From positions 1 to 53,542 of the forward strand of contig PKDJ01000296.1 in the NCBI GenBank assembly GCA_002862545.1: DNA of 53,542 nt, written 5' to 3'. The position numbers were made by a program, and so were the translations under genes. The notes under the pieces were generated by a model. It saw only the letters and a program-made list of their open reading frames with translations, was not told where the DNA came from and searched no databases. The stretch comes from Pseudomonadota bacterium (lineage in GTDB: Bacteria > Myxococcota_A > UBA796 > GCA-2862545). Every line of letters begins with the position of its first letter. Position 1 is the first letter of the stretch. Below, piece by piece: positions 1-9,304 of the stretch.

Positions 1-345
1 CAGTCGTTCATTGGTGTCTCACTTCTTGAGGTGGTGAACTACATCGAGCACTACGGCCTGCAGCGGGAGGAGGTCGCCCCGGGCCGATACGAGCGTGTGC
101 AGCCGCATCACTCGTGGAACTCGACCCAGCGCCTGACGAACTGGTTCCTGTTCAACCTGCCTCGGCATGCAGACCACCACGCCTGGGCCAACCGCCCGTA
201 CATGGAGCTTCGGGCCTGGCCGGACGCACCCGCGATGCCCTGGGGCTACCCGACGATGATGCTGCTCGCGCTGGTCCCTCCCCTCTGGTTCCGGGTGATG
301 GATCCACGGGTCGCGGCCGTTCGACGTGAGTCCCAGGCGGCCTGA
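1..345 (+). CDS. alkB: alkane 1-monooxygenase, C-terminal part (cut by window edge)
   Basis: The reading frame is open from the first base and ends at TGA 343-345, so only the last 114 residues are present. The fragment carries the HYG motif (NYIEHYGL), a downstream HSWNS, and the third histidine box RHADHH, followed by a PWGYPTMM stretch. Order and spacing are those of the C-terminus of membrane-bound non-haem di-iron AlkB hydroxylases, which oxidise terminal methyl groups of n-alkanes together with rubredoxin. Neither the rubredoxin partner nor the N-terminal membrane helices can be seen here. The next gene is convergent and begins 5 nt after the stop. Confidence 0.9.
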   Translation, partial: QSFIGVSLLEVVNYIEHYGLQREEVAPGRYERVQPHHSWNSTQRLTNWFLFNLPRHADHHAWANRPYMELRAWPDAPAMPWGYPTMMLLALVPPLWFRVMDPRVAAVRRESQAA

Positions 346-350
346 GGGCC

Positions 351-2897
351 TCAGTCGGTCGCGAGGGGTGGAAGGGGCGCGCTCCAGCCGTCGCCCTCCA
401 CATCGACCAGCCAGGCGCTGGTCATGGCCCAGGGTGTGCGGCCACTGATCGGGGACATCGGACTGTCCCCCTCTGCGATGACCACAAAATAGGCGTCGCG
501 AGCAGGGTCCAGCAAGAAGCGGGCTGAGCGTCCCTCGACGGTCTCGATGACCACACCATCTTGCACCAGGTGCAGGCGATCGACGGCGATCCAGTCGGCG
601 GTGCGGGCCTCGACCTCGACCACGGTGCCCGCGTCGACGATCGAGCCGGGGTCGATGGAGCAGGCCAGGAAGACCCCGAGCCCGGCGATGGTTCGCCGCG
701 CGCGCATGGCCTCGATCAGGGCGTCGTCAGACCAGTCCGCCACGTCGTCGCTGCCGATGCCGAACCAGGTGCCCGAGAGTCCGAGATGGCCACTGAAGTG
801 GCCGTGGGCATCGCTGACGCCGGTGGGAGCAACCAGAATCCCGCGGCCGACCATGTCGTAGTAGAAGTCGGTGAAGCGCTCGTGCTCGCCGGCATTGAGG
901 ATCTCGACGGCCCCAAAACGGTCAGTCCAGCGGTCAGGATCTCCGACGCGACCGGGTGACCAGCCGGACAGCTCGGCCATGCCGTTGTCGGTCGGGTGGT
1001 TGGACTGGAGCACGACGTCATTGCCGTGACGGGCTTGGATGGCGTCGACGAGGCTCTCCGTGTCGGCGACGATCTCGCCCCACCAGGACCAGGCGCCCCC
1101 GTTGGCGTCGTCGGTCGGGTTGAGGGGGTAGGCGTTGAAGTGCCCGCGCAGGGGCGGACTCACCTCGTCAGAGACGACCGAGCGAAGGGTGGGCTGCAGT
1201 CCGAGAGCCTTGGAGAGCGGTCGGTAGTCGGCAACATGGTCGTGGTCCGTCCCGAAGTGGACCTGAAGTCCCACGGCGGCCGAGCCGATCAGCCGGTCGG
1301 CCATGGGAATGTCCGCGTCTCCCGATGGCGCGGCATGCTGGTGAGGGTCACCGAGAATCCATCCGGTGTGATCGACCTGCTTGGTGAGGATCACGCTCAC
1401 CGCCTGGTCTTGTCCCGCGGTGAGGGTGACCTCTTGGCTGTCGTAGGAGTAGCGGAGACCGCGCCACACCGTGAGGTCGTAGGTTCCTGGCGGAGCCGTG
1501 AGGACGAGGTCGCCATCCCGCGACCAGCCGGCCGCGGTCAGGCCATCGGGCCGCTCGAGGACGACGCGCTCGTCGACGGATGGCCCCGGGTCGCGGGGAG
1601 CGAGGCGTGCGGCGAAGGGCAGACCATCGGAGGACTGGATGCTCAGTGTGCCGGGCTGCTGGAGGGTCAGCGGGGCCTCGGAGGTCGCGACACCTCGCCC
1701 GCGGGCAAGGGCGGCGCCGGCAGCTCCGTCCGTGAACGCGTCGAGCTGGGCGGCCCGAACCTCGGGTGCGGCGTAGGGCGCGTAGGGACCTGATCCGGGT
1801 GGGATGTCGAGGAACAGGCCATCGCCGCGTCCGTCGACGATCCAGCTCACGCTGGCGCCAGCTGGCACCTGAGCCGTGAAGCGACCCTCGGCGTCGGTGA
1901 GGGCGACCGTGAGGGGACGGTCGTCAGCGAGGAGGTTCACGCGAGCGCCCTCGACGGGACCATCGGGAGCCGTCACCAGAGCGCTCACGGTCTCGGTCGG
2001 CGTGCCGGCGAGCTGAAGTGCCGCATCGGAGATCGTCGCGAGATCGGGCGCGACTCCGAGGTGCCGAACCCACTCGATGCTCTCGCCAGGAGCCAGCTCG
2101 ACCGTGGGCCCGAAGCCGACCGCCATGTCGGCGAGCTCGGTGAGCAGCTCGGCCCCCGATGCCGTGAGCGGCGAGCCCTCCTCGGCGACCAGTGCGACGG
2201 CCGGTGCACCGGCACGACCCTGGAACCCGGACCACAGGAAGGGGTCGTCGCCGCCCGTCTCCATGCCGGAGCCCGGGTGCCACACGTCGGAGACCTCGGG
2301 AGCGACGATCATCAGGTCACCGAGCGCGAGGGTGACCTCGGAATCCCCGGCCGTTGCCTTGGAGCGCATCTCGAGGAGCCAGGAGTCGGCGGCGAGTCGG
2401 TACTCGGTCGTCAAGGTCAGGCCGAGGGGGGGCACGAAGCCAGGGCTCTCCAGGGCGCCCTCGATCAAGCCGAGGGGGGCCTCATCGCCGATGATCCGCA
2501 CGACTGCCTCACCCGTCGCACCATCGGATGTGACCTCGACATTTGTTGGGGAGAGTACTCGTCCAAGGCCAAACATAGGAGAAAGTTCGTCGATCGTGTC
2601 TTGGCCCGGATGCCCCTGCCGAATGAGGTCGGCATCGACCACCGTGCCGCCCGTCGAGACGTAGAAGCTGCTGTCGCGCACGCCCTGAATGATGAACTGG
2701 ACGCGGTCGTTGTACATCTTGACGTCGCCTACGCGTCCCTCGGCGGAGGTGCCGCCGAAGAGCGCAGCGGGGTCGGTCACCACGCCTGCTCGAACCTGCC
2801 CTGGTCCGAGGGGCTCGACGAGGTTCAGCGGAGGAGCGGGCTCTGCGGGTGGCATCGTGTCGCTGCCGCCGCAGGCGAGAAGGGCCCAGACAATCAA
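351..2897 (-). CDS. CehA/McbA-like PHP-type metallohydrolase lipoprotein
   Basis: An 848-residue protein starting at TTG with GGAGG 4 nt upstream. The N-terminus is a very short lipoprotein signal with the lipobox cysteine at residue 9 (ALLAC). The first half is beta-rich and includes a carboxypeptidase-regulatory-like fold around residues 310-365 (TDAEGRFTAQVPAGASVSW). The second half has PHP-type metal-site motifs in order: GDPHQH, GTDHDH, SNHPTDN, VEILN and TGVSDAHGH. Such CehA-like proteins are known or predicted metal-dependent hydrolases of esters or phosphoesters. The substrate here cannot be deduced. It is probably a periplasmic protein anchored to a membrane. Confidence 0.75.
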   Translation of the reverse strand: MIVWALLACGGSDTMPPAEPAPPLNLVEPLGPGQVRAGVVTDPAALFGGTSAEGRVGDVKMYNDRVQFIIQGVRDSSFYVSTGGTVVDADLIRQGHPGQDTIDELSPMFGLGRVLSPTNVEVTSDGATGEAVVRIIGDEAPLGLIEGALESPGFVPPLGLTLTTEYRLAADSWLLEMRSKATAGDSEVTLALGDLMIVAPEVSDVWHPGSGMETGGDDPFLWSGFQGRAGAPAVALVAEEGSPLTASGAELLTELADMAVGFGPTVELAPGESIEWVRHLGVAPDLATISDAALQLAGTPTETVSALVTAPDGPVEGARVNLLADDRPLTVALTDAEGRFTAQVPAGASVSWIVDGRGDGLFLDIPPGSGPYAPYAAPEVRAAQLDAFTDGAAGAALARGRGVATSEAPLTLQQPGTLSIQSSDGLPFAARLAPRDPGPSVDERVVLERPDGLTAAGWSRDGDLVLTAPPGTYDLTVWRGLRYSYDSQEVTLTAGQDQAVSVILTKQVDHTGWILGDPHQHAAPSGDADIPMADRLIGSAAVGLQVHFGTDHDHVADYRPLSKALGLQPTLRSVVSDEVSPPLRGHFNAYPLNPTDDANGGAWSWWGEIVADTESLVDAIQARHGNDVVLQSNHPTDNGMAELSGWSPGRVGDPDRWTDRFGAVEILNAGEHERFTDFYYDMVGRGILVAPTGVSDAHGHFSGHLGLSGTWFGIGSDDVADWSDDALIEAMRARRTIAGLGVFLACSIDPGSIVDAGTVVEVEARTADWIAVDRLHLVQDGVVIETVEGRSARFLLDPARDAYFVVIAEGDSPMSPISGRTPWAMTSAWLVDVEGDGWSAPLPPLATD

Positions 2898-2932
2898 GCT
2901 GCCTCCAAATGGCCGACGTAACGCGAGCGGAG

Positions 2933-4681
2933 TCAGAGGGTGCGGATCACCAGCGCGCCTGGCGTCCCCCGCGGACGGATGAGGCCCCCGCCGACGACGC
3001 GGACCTCTTCACCGGACTGTGGCGCCTGCAGCTGGTGCAACCCGTCGTGGGAGGCCACCTGAATCGGCTGGCCGGCGTGCTCGGCGGGAACAGCGACCAC
3101 CACGTCCCAGCGCTCGAACGTGACCGTGTCGTTGACGCTGCCCTCGGCAGCACGCCACTCGGGGGCAAGCTGGATGGCCACGGTGACCACGAGGTCGCCA
3201 TCGCCGCCCGGGCCGATGTGCTTGAGCCGAAGCGTTGCCCCGTCGCCAGCCCCCGGCGGGAGGGTCACTCCGACAGGACCGCTCGGTGTCTCGACGGCGA
3301 CGGTTCCTCCAGCGGCGGCTTCAGAGGGCGTTCGCTCCAGAGTGAGTCGATAGTCGGCGCCCTCGATGGTCACGGCTCCGACCGTGGGGGGTAGCTCGGC
3401 GACGGTGGCCACCGGCGCCTGCTGTGTGGGAATGGCACTCTGGGCGCTGGTTCGTCGGTCGAGCAGGTGCCGCAGGCGCTCGGCTGAGGAGCGCTCCAGG
3501 AAGGACAGTCGCTGGATGGCATCCCGCGTGTCTGCGACAGCACCGGCGAGATCTCCGGATTGCTCACGCACTCGAGCGCGAAGCCAGGAGGCATGTGCTC
3601 GTCGCTGGCTGGCGACCCAGGCATCCAGTCCCCCGAGGTCTCCCGCCCGGGCTCTCCACAGGGCACGCGTCTCTTCGACATCGGCGCCGTCGAGCTCTTC
3701 TGCCAGCTGCTCCGCCGAGTCCGTGTCGCCGGCTGCGTAGAGCAGTCCCAGCAGCTCGGCGTCGCGCGCACCGGCGGAGCGCTTTGCGGCGAGCGCCCCG
3801 GTGCGGTCGCCGAGCAGCTGCAGAGCCGTGCAGCGCGTCGCCGGGTCGGTGCTTCGAGCGCCGTGGAGGGGGCGGGGGCCGCCGAGGGGGGCGTCCAGGT
3901 CGATGGTCAGGACGATCTCGATTCCCGAGAGATCACCATCTTCGGCATAGATCCAATGATGACCGGCCTGTGTGGCGGTGCCGAGCGGCCGGGCTCGCTT
4001 GCCGCCATGCCTCACCCACACGCGACAGAGGCGTCCCTTGGCCTCACTCTCGGTCGCATCGACCGCGAACAGCAGGTCGTGGGAGGTCTGGGCGAAGGGG
4101 ATGACGCGTGTCCATGGGGTGGCGAGTGCGGTGACGTCGAGGCGAACCCAGGAGAGCCCGTGGCCGATCGGGTGGGGCTCGCCGACTGAGATGCTGTCGG
4201 GGTCTACGACGGTGATCTCGACCTCACCGCTCGGGGTCCAGCGGCCATCAGGCTGGCGCGTCCACAGGCTCGGCGGGGTTCGCCTGAGGCGGGCCGCCGT
4301 GGAAGCCAGGAGCGCGCTCGCGCTGTCATGGCGTGGACCGTCGCCTCGCGTGGGGTGAAGTCTCCCGTCGGTCAGGACGAGGGCCTCACCGCTGTGGTCG
4401 ATGGCCACGGGAAGGCTGCTCCTGCCCTCCGCGCGAAGGGCCTCTCGCACCGAGGCGACCGAGTCCGCGCCGTCGAGCACCGGCAGGAAGGTCCAGCCGT
4501 CGAACAGACCATCGATCCGATGGGTCTGTCCGTCGTGCTCCGCCCACAGTGACAGCCAGGCTTCAGGGACACCCGCAGCCTCCAGCCAGGCGAGCGCATC
4601 GCGGCTCGCTGGTGGACGAAGGCCCTCGAGCAAGAGGGGATTGGTGGCGTGTAGGGCGCTCTCGACATCGGACCACGACAT
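2933..4681 (-). CDS. SUKH-like / TPR-like / DnaJ C-terminal domain mosaic protein
   Basis: The start ATG at 4681 gives 582 residues; the frame is open further upstream, but that part is arginine-rich and unlike protein. Residues 1-130 resemble a SMI1/KNR4 (SUKH) domain (PEAWLSLWAEHDGQ, then LPVAIDHSGEALVL). The middle contains helical TPR-like hairpins (ALQLLGDRTGALAAKRSAG onward). The last about 145 residues look like the DnaJ C-terminal peptide-binding domain (TPSEAAAGG, VTLPPGAGDGATLRL, GDGDLVVTVAIQL). No J domain with HPD and no CxxCxGxG zinc finger is present, so it cannot by itself stimulate DnaK like a classical DnaJ. The role is unknown; a substrate-holding or protein-interaction role is inferred. 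Confidence 0.6.
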   Translation of the reverse strand: MSWSDVESALHATNPLLLEGLRPPASRDALAWLEAAGVPEAWLSLWAEHDGQTHRIDGLFDGWTFLPVLDGADSVASVREALRAEGRSSLPVAIDHSGEALVLTDGRLHPTRGDGPRHDSASALLASTAARLRRTPPSLWTRQPDGRWTPSGEVEITVVDPDSISVGEPHPIGHGLSWVRLDVTALATPWTRVIPFAQTSHDLLFAVDATESEAKGRLCRVWVRHGGKRARPLGTATQAGHHWIYAEDGDLSGIEIVLTIDLDAPLGGPRPLHGARSTDPATRCTALQLLGDRTGALAAKRSAGARDAELLGLLYAAGDTDSAEQLAEELDGADVEETRALWRARAGDLGGLDAWVASQRRAHASWLRARVREQSGDLAGAVADTRDAIQRLSFLERSSAERLRHLLDRRTSAQSAIPTQQAPVATVAELPPTVGAVTIEGADYRLTLERTPSEAAAGGTVAVETPSGPVGVTLPPGAGDGATLRLKHIGPGGDGDLVVTVAIQLAPEWRAAEGSVNDTVTFERWDVVVAVPAEHAGQPIQVASHDGLHQLQAPQSGEEVRVVGGGLIRPRGTPGALVIRTL

Positions 4682-4835
4682 GAATGCAGCATACCGCCGG
4701 AGTCTGCGCCCTCGCGAGAAACTGCAGGGGCGAGTCGTCAGCCGTTGCGATGTAGGGTGTGTAGCGGGGAGGACGCATGGGTCGAGCCGAGTCGACAGGC
4801 GCGAGCGCCGCTGACGTGTTCGCTCGGACGGCGCC

Positions 4836-5084
4836 ATGAGTGAGCCTCACGGCTATCGAGATGCCCTCATGTGGCGCATTCGCGTGGGAAACGCGGTGGC
4901 GTACGTCGCGGGTGGATGCACGGTCGTGCTCGGCATGCTCGTGGTCGCAGGAGAGCTGGCGGAGTTCGGTGTCATGGCCGCTGGAGTCTGCCTGGCCACG
5001 TCACTCGGAGCGGTTCGCCTCGTGACCTGGTGCCGGCTGGAGCTGCATCGACTCGGTCCGCCGGGGCCCAGACTGCTGAGCTAG
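4836..5084 (+). CDS. small two-helix membrane protein
   Basis: An 82-residue frame starting at ATG, divergent from the SUKH/DnaJ-C gene with 154 nt between. It has two hydrophobic segments (about residues 19-40 and 44-62) and a basic, proline-rich C-terminus (LHRLGPPGPRLLS). I do not recognise a family. The AT-rich hairpin at 5161-5183 lies 76 nt past the stop and could end its transcript. Coding status rests on length, hydrophobic pattern and fit between neighbours. Confidence 0.45.
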   Translation: MSEPHGYRDALMWRIRVGNAVAYVAGGCTVVLGMLVVAGELAEFGVMAAGVCLATSLGAVRLVTWCRLELHRLGPPGPRLLS

Positions 5085-5160
5085 CCAGGCAGCCCCGGCG
5101 AGCTGAGTGGGCCTGTCCGGACCCGGCGCCCGATGGCGCTCTGCGAGGCGGGCCGGTCCA

Positions 5161-5183
5161 AAAAGCGAACGTGATTCGCTTTT
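5161..5183 (+). terminator. AT-rich inverted repeat, possible terminator or operator
   Basis: AAAAGCGAA and TTCGCTTTT form a perfect 9-bp inverted repeat around a 5-nt loop. With an A-tract before and a T-tract after the GC part it could terminate transcription in either direction. It is a sharp AT-rich spot in GC-rich DNA. It ends 27 nt before the ATG of the next gene, so it could also be an operator in that gene's leader. Confidence 0.45.
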
Positions 5184-5210
5184 GTGTTACACCGGCTCGG
5201 GAGAGAGGTG

Positions 5211-5990
5211 ATGATGCGGCCGCTACTCGTGATCTCGGTGCTGGCGTCGGGGTGTGCGCGCGAGCGCGAGCAGGCCCCAAGGGCGCTCGATGACGTGGTC
5301 CATGCGCTGTTTCGAGACTGGTCCGACGAGGACGCCATGGTCGAGCACACGCTCGCTCTGACGGACTGGCTCGAGCGCAGGGGAGACAGCGATGCAGCCT
5401 GGGACGGGCTGCGCCTCTCGAACCTGACGGCCGACGACGTTCACGACGTCGACGATGCGCCGGGCACCGACCTCTCGCTTCACGCGGGCCTTGCGACCGC
5501 TGCGGTGAGTGACTTCTACGTGGGAGACCACGCAGAGTTGCTGGTAGAGCCGGATCAGACGTGGACCGACCCGAGCAGCTTCTTGGTCTACGACCGCCGA
5601 ATCATCGGTGGCGACGAGCGGTCCTTCCTCGGCGGTGAGGGAGCGGTGCACACCGACAACGTGATCGAGAAGCGCACGATCGGCATCACGATTCCGTATA
5701 CGGTTCGCAAGGACTACCGGTGGATACCGGCTCCCACGCCGGCCCTGGTCGGGCGCACCTGGCTCACCGAGGCTGGCTGCTCAGACAACGGGAAGAATTG
5801 CGTGAACCAGTCCTTTGGGGTCGATGTCTTCATCGGAGATGGACAGGACACGCGTCGGCTGTACGCGGTGTGGCTGGAGGTGGTCTCGGTCGCAGACAGT
5901 CTGCTCGACGAGGACCAGAAGATCGCGATGATCGCAAAGGGGAACCAGTCGATCTTGGAGGCCACGGACGCGGAGCTGGCCCTCCGCTGA
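5211..5990 (+). CDS. lipoprotein of unknown function
   Basis: ATG at 5211 (or the adjacent ATG at 5214) follows GAGAGG, giving about 259 residues. The start yields a compact lipoprotein signal, LLVISVLASGC, with the cysteine near residue 14. The mature protein is acidic with no membrane segment. It has a cysteine pair within GCSDNGKNCVNQSFG and a VDVFIGDGQDTRRLY stretch that may be a strand-rich core. I recognise no domain. It probably sits on the periplasmic face of a membrane. The frame is open upstream to a GTG inside the preceding inverted repeat, but the ATG has the ribosome site and the signal peptide. Confidence 0.7.
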   Translation: MMRPLLVISVLASGCAREREQAPRALDDVVHALFRDWSDEDAMVEHTLALTDWLERRGDSDAAWDGLRLSNLTADDVHDVDDAPGTDLSLHAGLATAAVSDFYVGDHAELLVEPDQTWTDPSSFLVYDRRIIGGDERSFLGGEGAVHTDNVIEKRTIGITIPYTVRKDYRWIPAPTPALVGRTWLTEAGCSDNGKNCVNQSFGVDVFIGDGQDTRRLYAVWLEVVSVADSLLDEDQKIAMIAKGNQSILEATDAELALR

Positions 5991-6120
5991 CGCGCGCGCC
6001 GCTTCGGTGTGGTCAGCCACGCGTGTTCGGGGTGCTATTGTTGGCCTTTGAGTATGGGTATCTAGGCTTGTTGCATGGATGGGCCCACACCGCTGGCGCG
6101 CGCGCTATGGTGGCGTCGTC

Positions 6121-6369
<249 letters not shown>

Positions 6370-6417
6370 CAGGACCACGTCCCGTCGGCAGGCGGGGTGC
6401 TGCGCCTCGGCTTCGCC

Positions 6418-7407
6418 TCACGCCCTCAGGTGTGAGAGGTGGTCGAGGATGTGGAAGGATTCGGCCGCCACGGCGTCGCCGAGGGCCTCGATCCGCCATG
6501 GGTGGATCGTGCCGCCAGCCTTTGCTGCTGCCTCGAGGTAGGGCATCTTCTCGGGGCGAAGGCCCATGAGACGGCATGTGTGCGCGTCGACCGCTGGCAG
6601 GTTGTCGCCCATCACCACCGCCCCGAACGGGCGGGCTGTGCCCATGATCGGGCCATCACCCTCCATGGCCACGATGCCGTCGATGATGCCGAAGCCGGGC
6701 CGGACGCTGTCCCAGATGTCGAAGATCGACTGGTTGATCCCCTTCCAGTGCAGCGGGTTCTTCGGCCAGCCGTAGATGGCTGAGGGCACGATGCCGAACA
6801 TGTTCTTCATGGTGAGCGTCGCGCCGGCCCAGTGATGGGTCTTCATCTTCGCGAGCGAGACGAGCAGGTCGGCCGTCACGGCAGTCTTGGCGAAGTGGAT
6901 CTTGCCGAAGCCCGTCTCATCGTGGGGCAGCACGACCGCGTGTCCGTCGTCGACGTTCAGATCGACGAAGCGGGCACCTACGTCGCGCAGGTGTGCATCG
7001 AGCCCGGTGGCCTCCAAGAGGTACTCGGTGTCTCGGAGGTGCCCCGGTCCCTCACCCACCAGCACCTCGGCGGCGCCGATGCGTCGAAAGGCCTCGACCG
7101 CGGAGGCGACGAAGCGCACGTCGGTGTTGATGGGACGCCCGGCGTGGAACTCGACGAAGTTCGGCTTGAGCACGACCCGACCACCGCGTGCCTTGGCGAT
7201 GATGTGGGGGTAGCGCTCGATGCCCTCGACGAGGTGTGCCGCGAGTCCGTCGTCGTAGTCCCGATGGCGCAGGACCGTGACGCGCGCGCTGGGCTGGCGG
7301 GCGATGTTCCAGGCCATGCCCCCGCCCACGGCGAGGGTCGCGGCAGCGAGAAAGCCGCCCAAGACGACGCGGCGGTCAGGTCCCTCGGGAGGCGTCTGGT
7401 CAGCCAT
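6418..7407 (-). CDS. DUF362-domain protein with Tat-like signal
   Basis: A 329-residue protein. The N-terminus has a twin-arginine-like signal (DRRVVLGGFLAAATLAVGGG). The body matches DUF362 proteins: VVLKPNFVEFHAG, then LLVSLAKMKTHHWAGATLTM, MKNMFGIVPSAIYGWPK and IIDGIVAMEGDGPIMG. DUF362 proteins are often next to iron-sulfur or redox genes but have no fixed reaction. Here there is no ferredoxin domain. Its start overlaps the 3' end of the upstream terpene-cyclase-like gene by 8 nt, so the two are probably co-transcribed and translationally coupled. Export via Tat would put it in the periplasm. Confidence 0.8.
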   Translation of the reverse strand: MADQTPPEGPDRRVVLGGFLAAATLAVGGGMAWNIARQPSARVTVLRHRDYDDGLAAHLVEGIERYPHIIAKARGGRVVLKPNFVEFHAGRPINTDVRFVASAVEAFRRIGAAEVLVGEGPGHLRDTEYLLEATGLDAHLRDVGARFVDLNVDDGHAVVLPHDETGFGKIHFAKTAVTADLLVSLAKMKTHHWAGATLTMKNMFGIVPSAIYGWPKNPLHWKGINQSIFDIWDSVRPGFGIIDGIVAMEGDGPIMGTARPFGAVVMGDNLPAVDAHTCRLMGLRPEKMPYLEAAAKAGGTIHPWRIEALGDAVAAESFHILDHLSHLRA

Positions 7408-8233
7408 CGGTCTGCTCCGGTCGGTCGGGTAGCGCGACGGTGCCCGTCAGTGGAGAGGTACCTCGAGAGGCCATTCGCAGAGCGACGGCCGCGAGGGCGG
7501 TGCGGTCCACTCGACCCATTCCGAAGCTCCCGTCAGGAGCCTGTCGCGCGAGCAGCGCGTCGACGAAAGGCCAGGGATTGCCGCCATGGCGTCCTGCGGC
7601 GAGGGCTGCGACGGCGAGGCTCCGGGTCGAGGGGCGCTCGAGGATCTGCTGAAGGCGTGCCAGTCCAGCCTCGACGAGCCGATGGCCACGCGGCAGCGCG
7701 AGCAGCGCCCATCCGGAGCTGTGGGCGTAGCTGGGAAGATCGACTCCGAGGACCTCGTCGTTGCCGTAGTTCCAGCCGCCGTCCACACACACCCGGTCTT
7801 CGAGCAGCCGAACCCCCTCGGCATAGCGCGGATGATCGGAGCGCCCGCAGCGCTCGAGCGAGATCAAGGCGAAGCAGGTGGGCTCGACCCACGAGAACGT
7901 CTCTGGAAACCACGCCCAGCCAGGAATGAAGCCGTCGACGTGGTCACCTACGTCGAGGGTCTGACCCGACAGGGAGGGCTGTGCTTCGTCGAGGAGCGTG
8001 TCCAGCCACCTCTCGCGCAGCGCCTCGACTCCGGGACTGTCAGACAGCGCAGCAGCCGCGGGCAGGATGGCCCACTCGAGGTCGGCTCGTGCGAGCCACT
8101 CCGTCGGTGGACGCAGGCCTGCGGCACATGCCCAGACCGTCGGCTCACCGCGAGGTGTGCCGCCGGGCAGGTAGCCCCAGGCCTCCTCTCCACGGGCCTG
8201 CTTCAGCCATCGAATCGCTTGCTCGTAAGGCAT
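7400..8233 (-). CDS. terpene-cyclase/prenyltransferase-like repeat protein
   Basis: 277 residues with QW-like and alpha/alpha-barrel repeat features of the squalene-hopene cyclase/prenyltransferase fold: CVDGGWNYGNDEVLG, YAHSSGWALLAL and LLARQAPDGSFGMG. It is less than half the length of squalene-hopene cyclase and the acidic DxDD catalytic motif is not visible, so cyclase activity is doubtful. The gene is first in a two-gene operon with the overlapping DUF362 gene. A divergent E2-like gene starts 189 nt away. Confidence 0.6.
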   Translation of the reverse strand: MPYEQAIRWLKQARGEEAWGYLPGGTPRGEPTVWACAAGLRPPTEWLARADLEWAILPAAAALSDSPGVEALRERWLDTLLDEAQPSLSGQTLDVGDHVDGFIPGWAWFPETFSWVEPTCFALISLERCGRSDHPRYAEGVRLLEDRVCVDGGWNYGNDEVLGVDLPSYAHSSGWALLALPRGHRLVEAGLARLQQILERPSTRSLAVAALAAGRHGGNPWPFVDALLARQAPDGSFGMGRVDRTALAAVALRMASRGTSPLTGTVALPDRPEQTDG

Positions 8234-8422
8234 GGGGGCAGTCTATCGTGACGACGGCACTCGAGGGGGGCGGGTCCGTGGCCTCAGGGCTTCCGCGTCG
8301 CAGATTCGCGAGAGCGTGTGAGCGGTCTGCTCCAGCCGCAGTGTGCGGTCGATGCGCACCCTTCACCGGTACTACTTCAGTCTGGTGCTTCGTCGTTGCG
8401 GTCGGCTCGGCTAAGGTCAGCC

Positions 8423-9268
8423 ATGCCCAACCTCGCACTTCGACCCAAGTCCGACCTCTCCTCGTTTCGTGTGATCGCGCTTGGTACGTGGGTCACGACG
8501 AAGGACCCGAGCATCTATGGATCGCTCGAGGTGCCCGCGGACGAGATGATGTCCTACATTCGTGTGTTTCGCGAGCGCACAGGTCTCCGGCTCACCCTGA
8601 CCCATGTGATGGCCAAGGTCATGGCGAAGGTGTTCCAGGCCATGCCCGACGCCAATGCGATCTTGCGCTTCAACCGGATCTACCTGCGTGACGAGATCGC
8701 GCTTTCGTTTCAGGTCGCCATGTCCGATCCCGAGACGGGTCAGATCGACCTGTCCGCCCTCACCCTGCGGCGCCCCGACAAGAAGTCGCTGAGGGAGATC
8801 GTCGAAGAGTTCGAAGCGGTCGCCGAGAAGATCAGGACGGGGAAGGACAAGGAGAAGGAGGAGACGCGTCGGACATTTCAGCGGGTGCCGACCTGGCTCG
8901 TCGGCTCGCTCCTCGATCTCGTCTCCTGGCTCACCTATGGCCTCAACCTCGATCTAAGTCGTGTGGGCATTCCGCGTGACCTGTTCGGCTCGGCGATGAT
9001 CACGAACGTGGGCAGCCTCGGGCTCAAGACCGCCTATGCGCCGCTCGTGCCCTACAGTCGTGTTCCCATGGTCATCGCCGTCGGCGCCATCGAGAAGAAG
9101 CCGATCGTCACCGACGACGACACGATCGAGGTGGGGCACACCCTCGGTCTACACGCCACCCTCGACCACCGCATCCTGGATGGTGCGCACGCCGCGACGA
9201 TGGCGCGCGTGGTGCAGCAGATCTTCGCGGACCCTTGGTCACACCTGGACGCCCTGCCCGAGGCTTGA
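8423..9268 (+). CDS. stand-alone 2-oxoacid dehydrogenase E2-type acyltransferase domain
   Basis: ATG 8423 gives 281 residues, the size of the E2 catalytic core alone. The sequence has the core start (MPNLALRPKSDLSSFRVIA), a central LTLTHVMAKVMAKVF helix and the active-site region LDHRILDGAHAA, which keeps the His and Asp-Gly of the family DHRxxDG motif. There is no lipoyl domain and no E1/E3-binding domain, and no dehydrogenase genes lie nearby. A free-standing acyltransferase acting on CoA thioesters is inferred; the substrate is unknown. Between residues about 140 and 170 is a charged insert (KIRTGKDKEKEETRR). Confidence 0.8.
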   Translation: MPNLALRPKSDLSSFRVIALGTWVTTKDPSIYGSLEVPADEMMSYIRVFRERTGLRLTLTHVMAKVMAKVFQAMPDANAILRFNRIYLRDEIALSFQVAMSDPETGQIDLSALTLRRPDKKSLREIVEEFEAVAEKIRTGKDKEKEETRRTFQRVPTWLVGSLLDLVSWLTYGLNLDLSRVGIPRDLFGSAMITNVGSLGLKTAYAPLVPYSRVPMVIAVGAIEKKPIVTDDDTIEVGHTLGLHATLDHRILDGAHAATMARVVQQIFADPWSHLDALPEA

Positions 9269-9304
9269 GGGGCAGCAGCGCTCGGCGATGCGCGGCTGGG
9301 ACAA

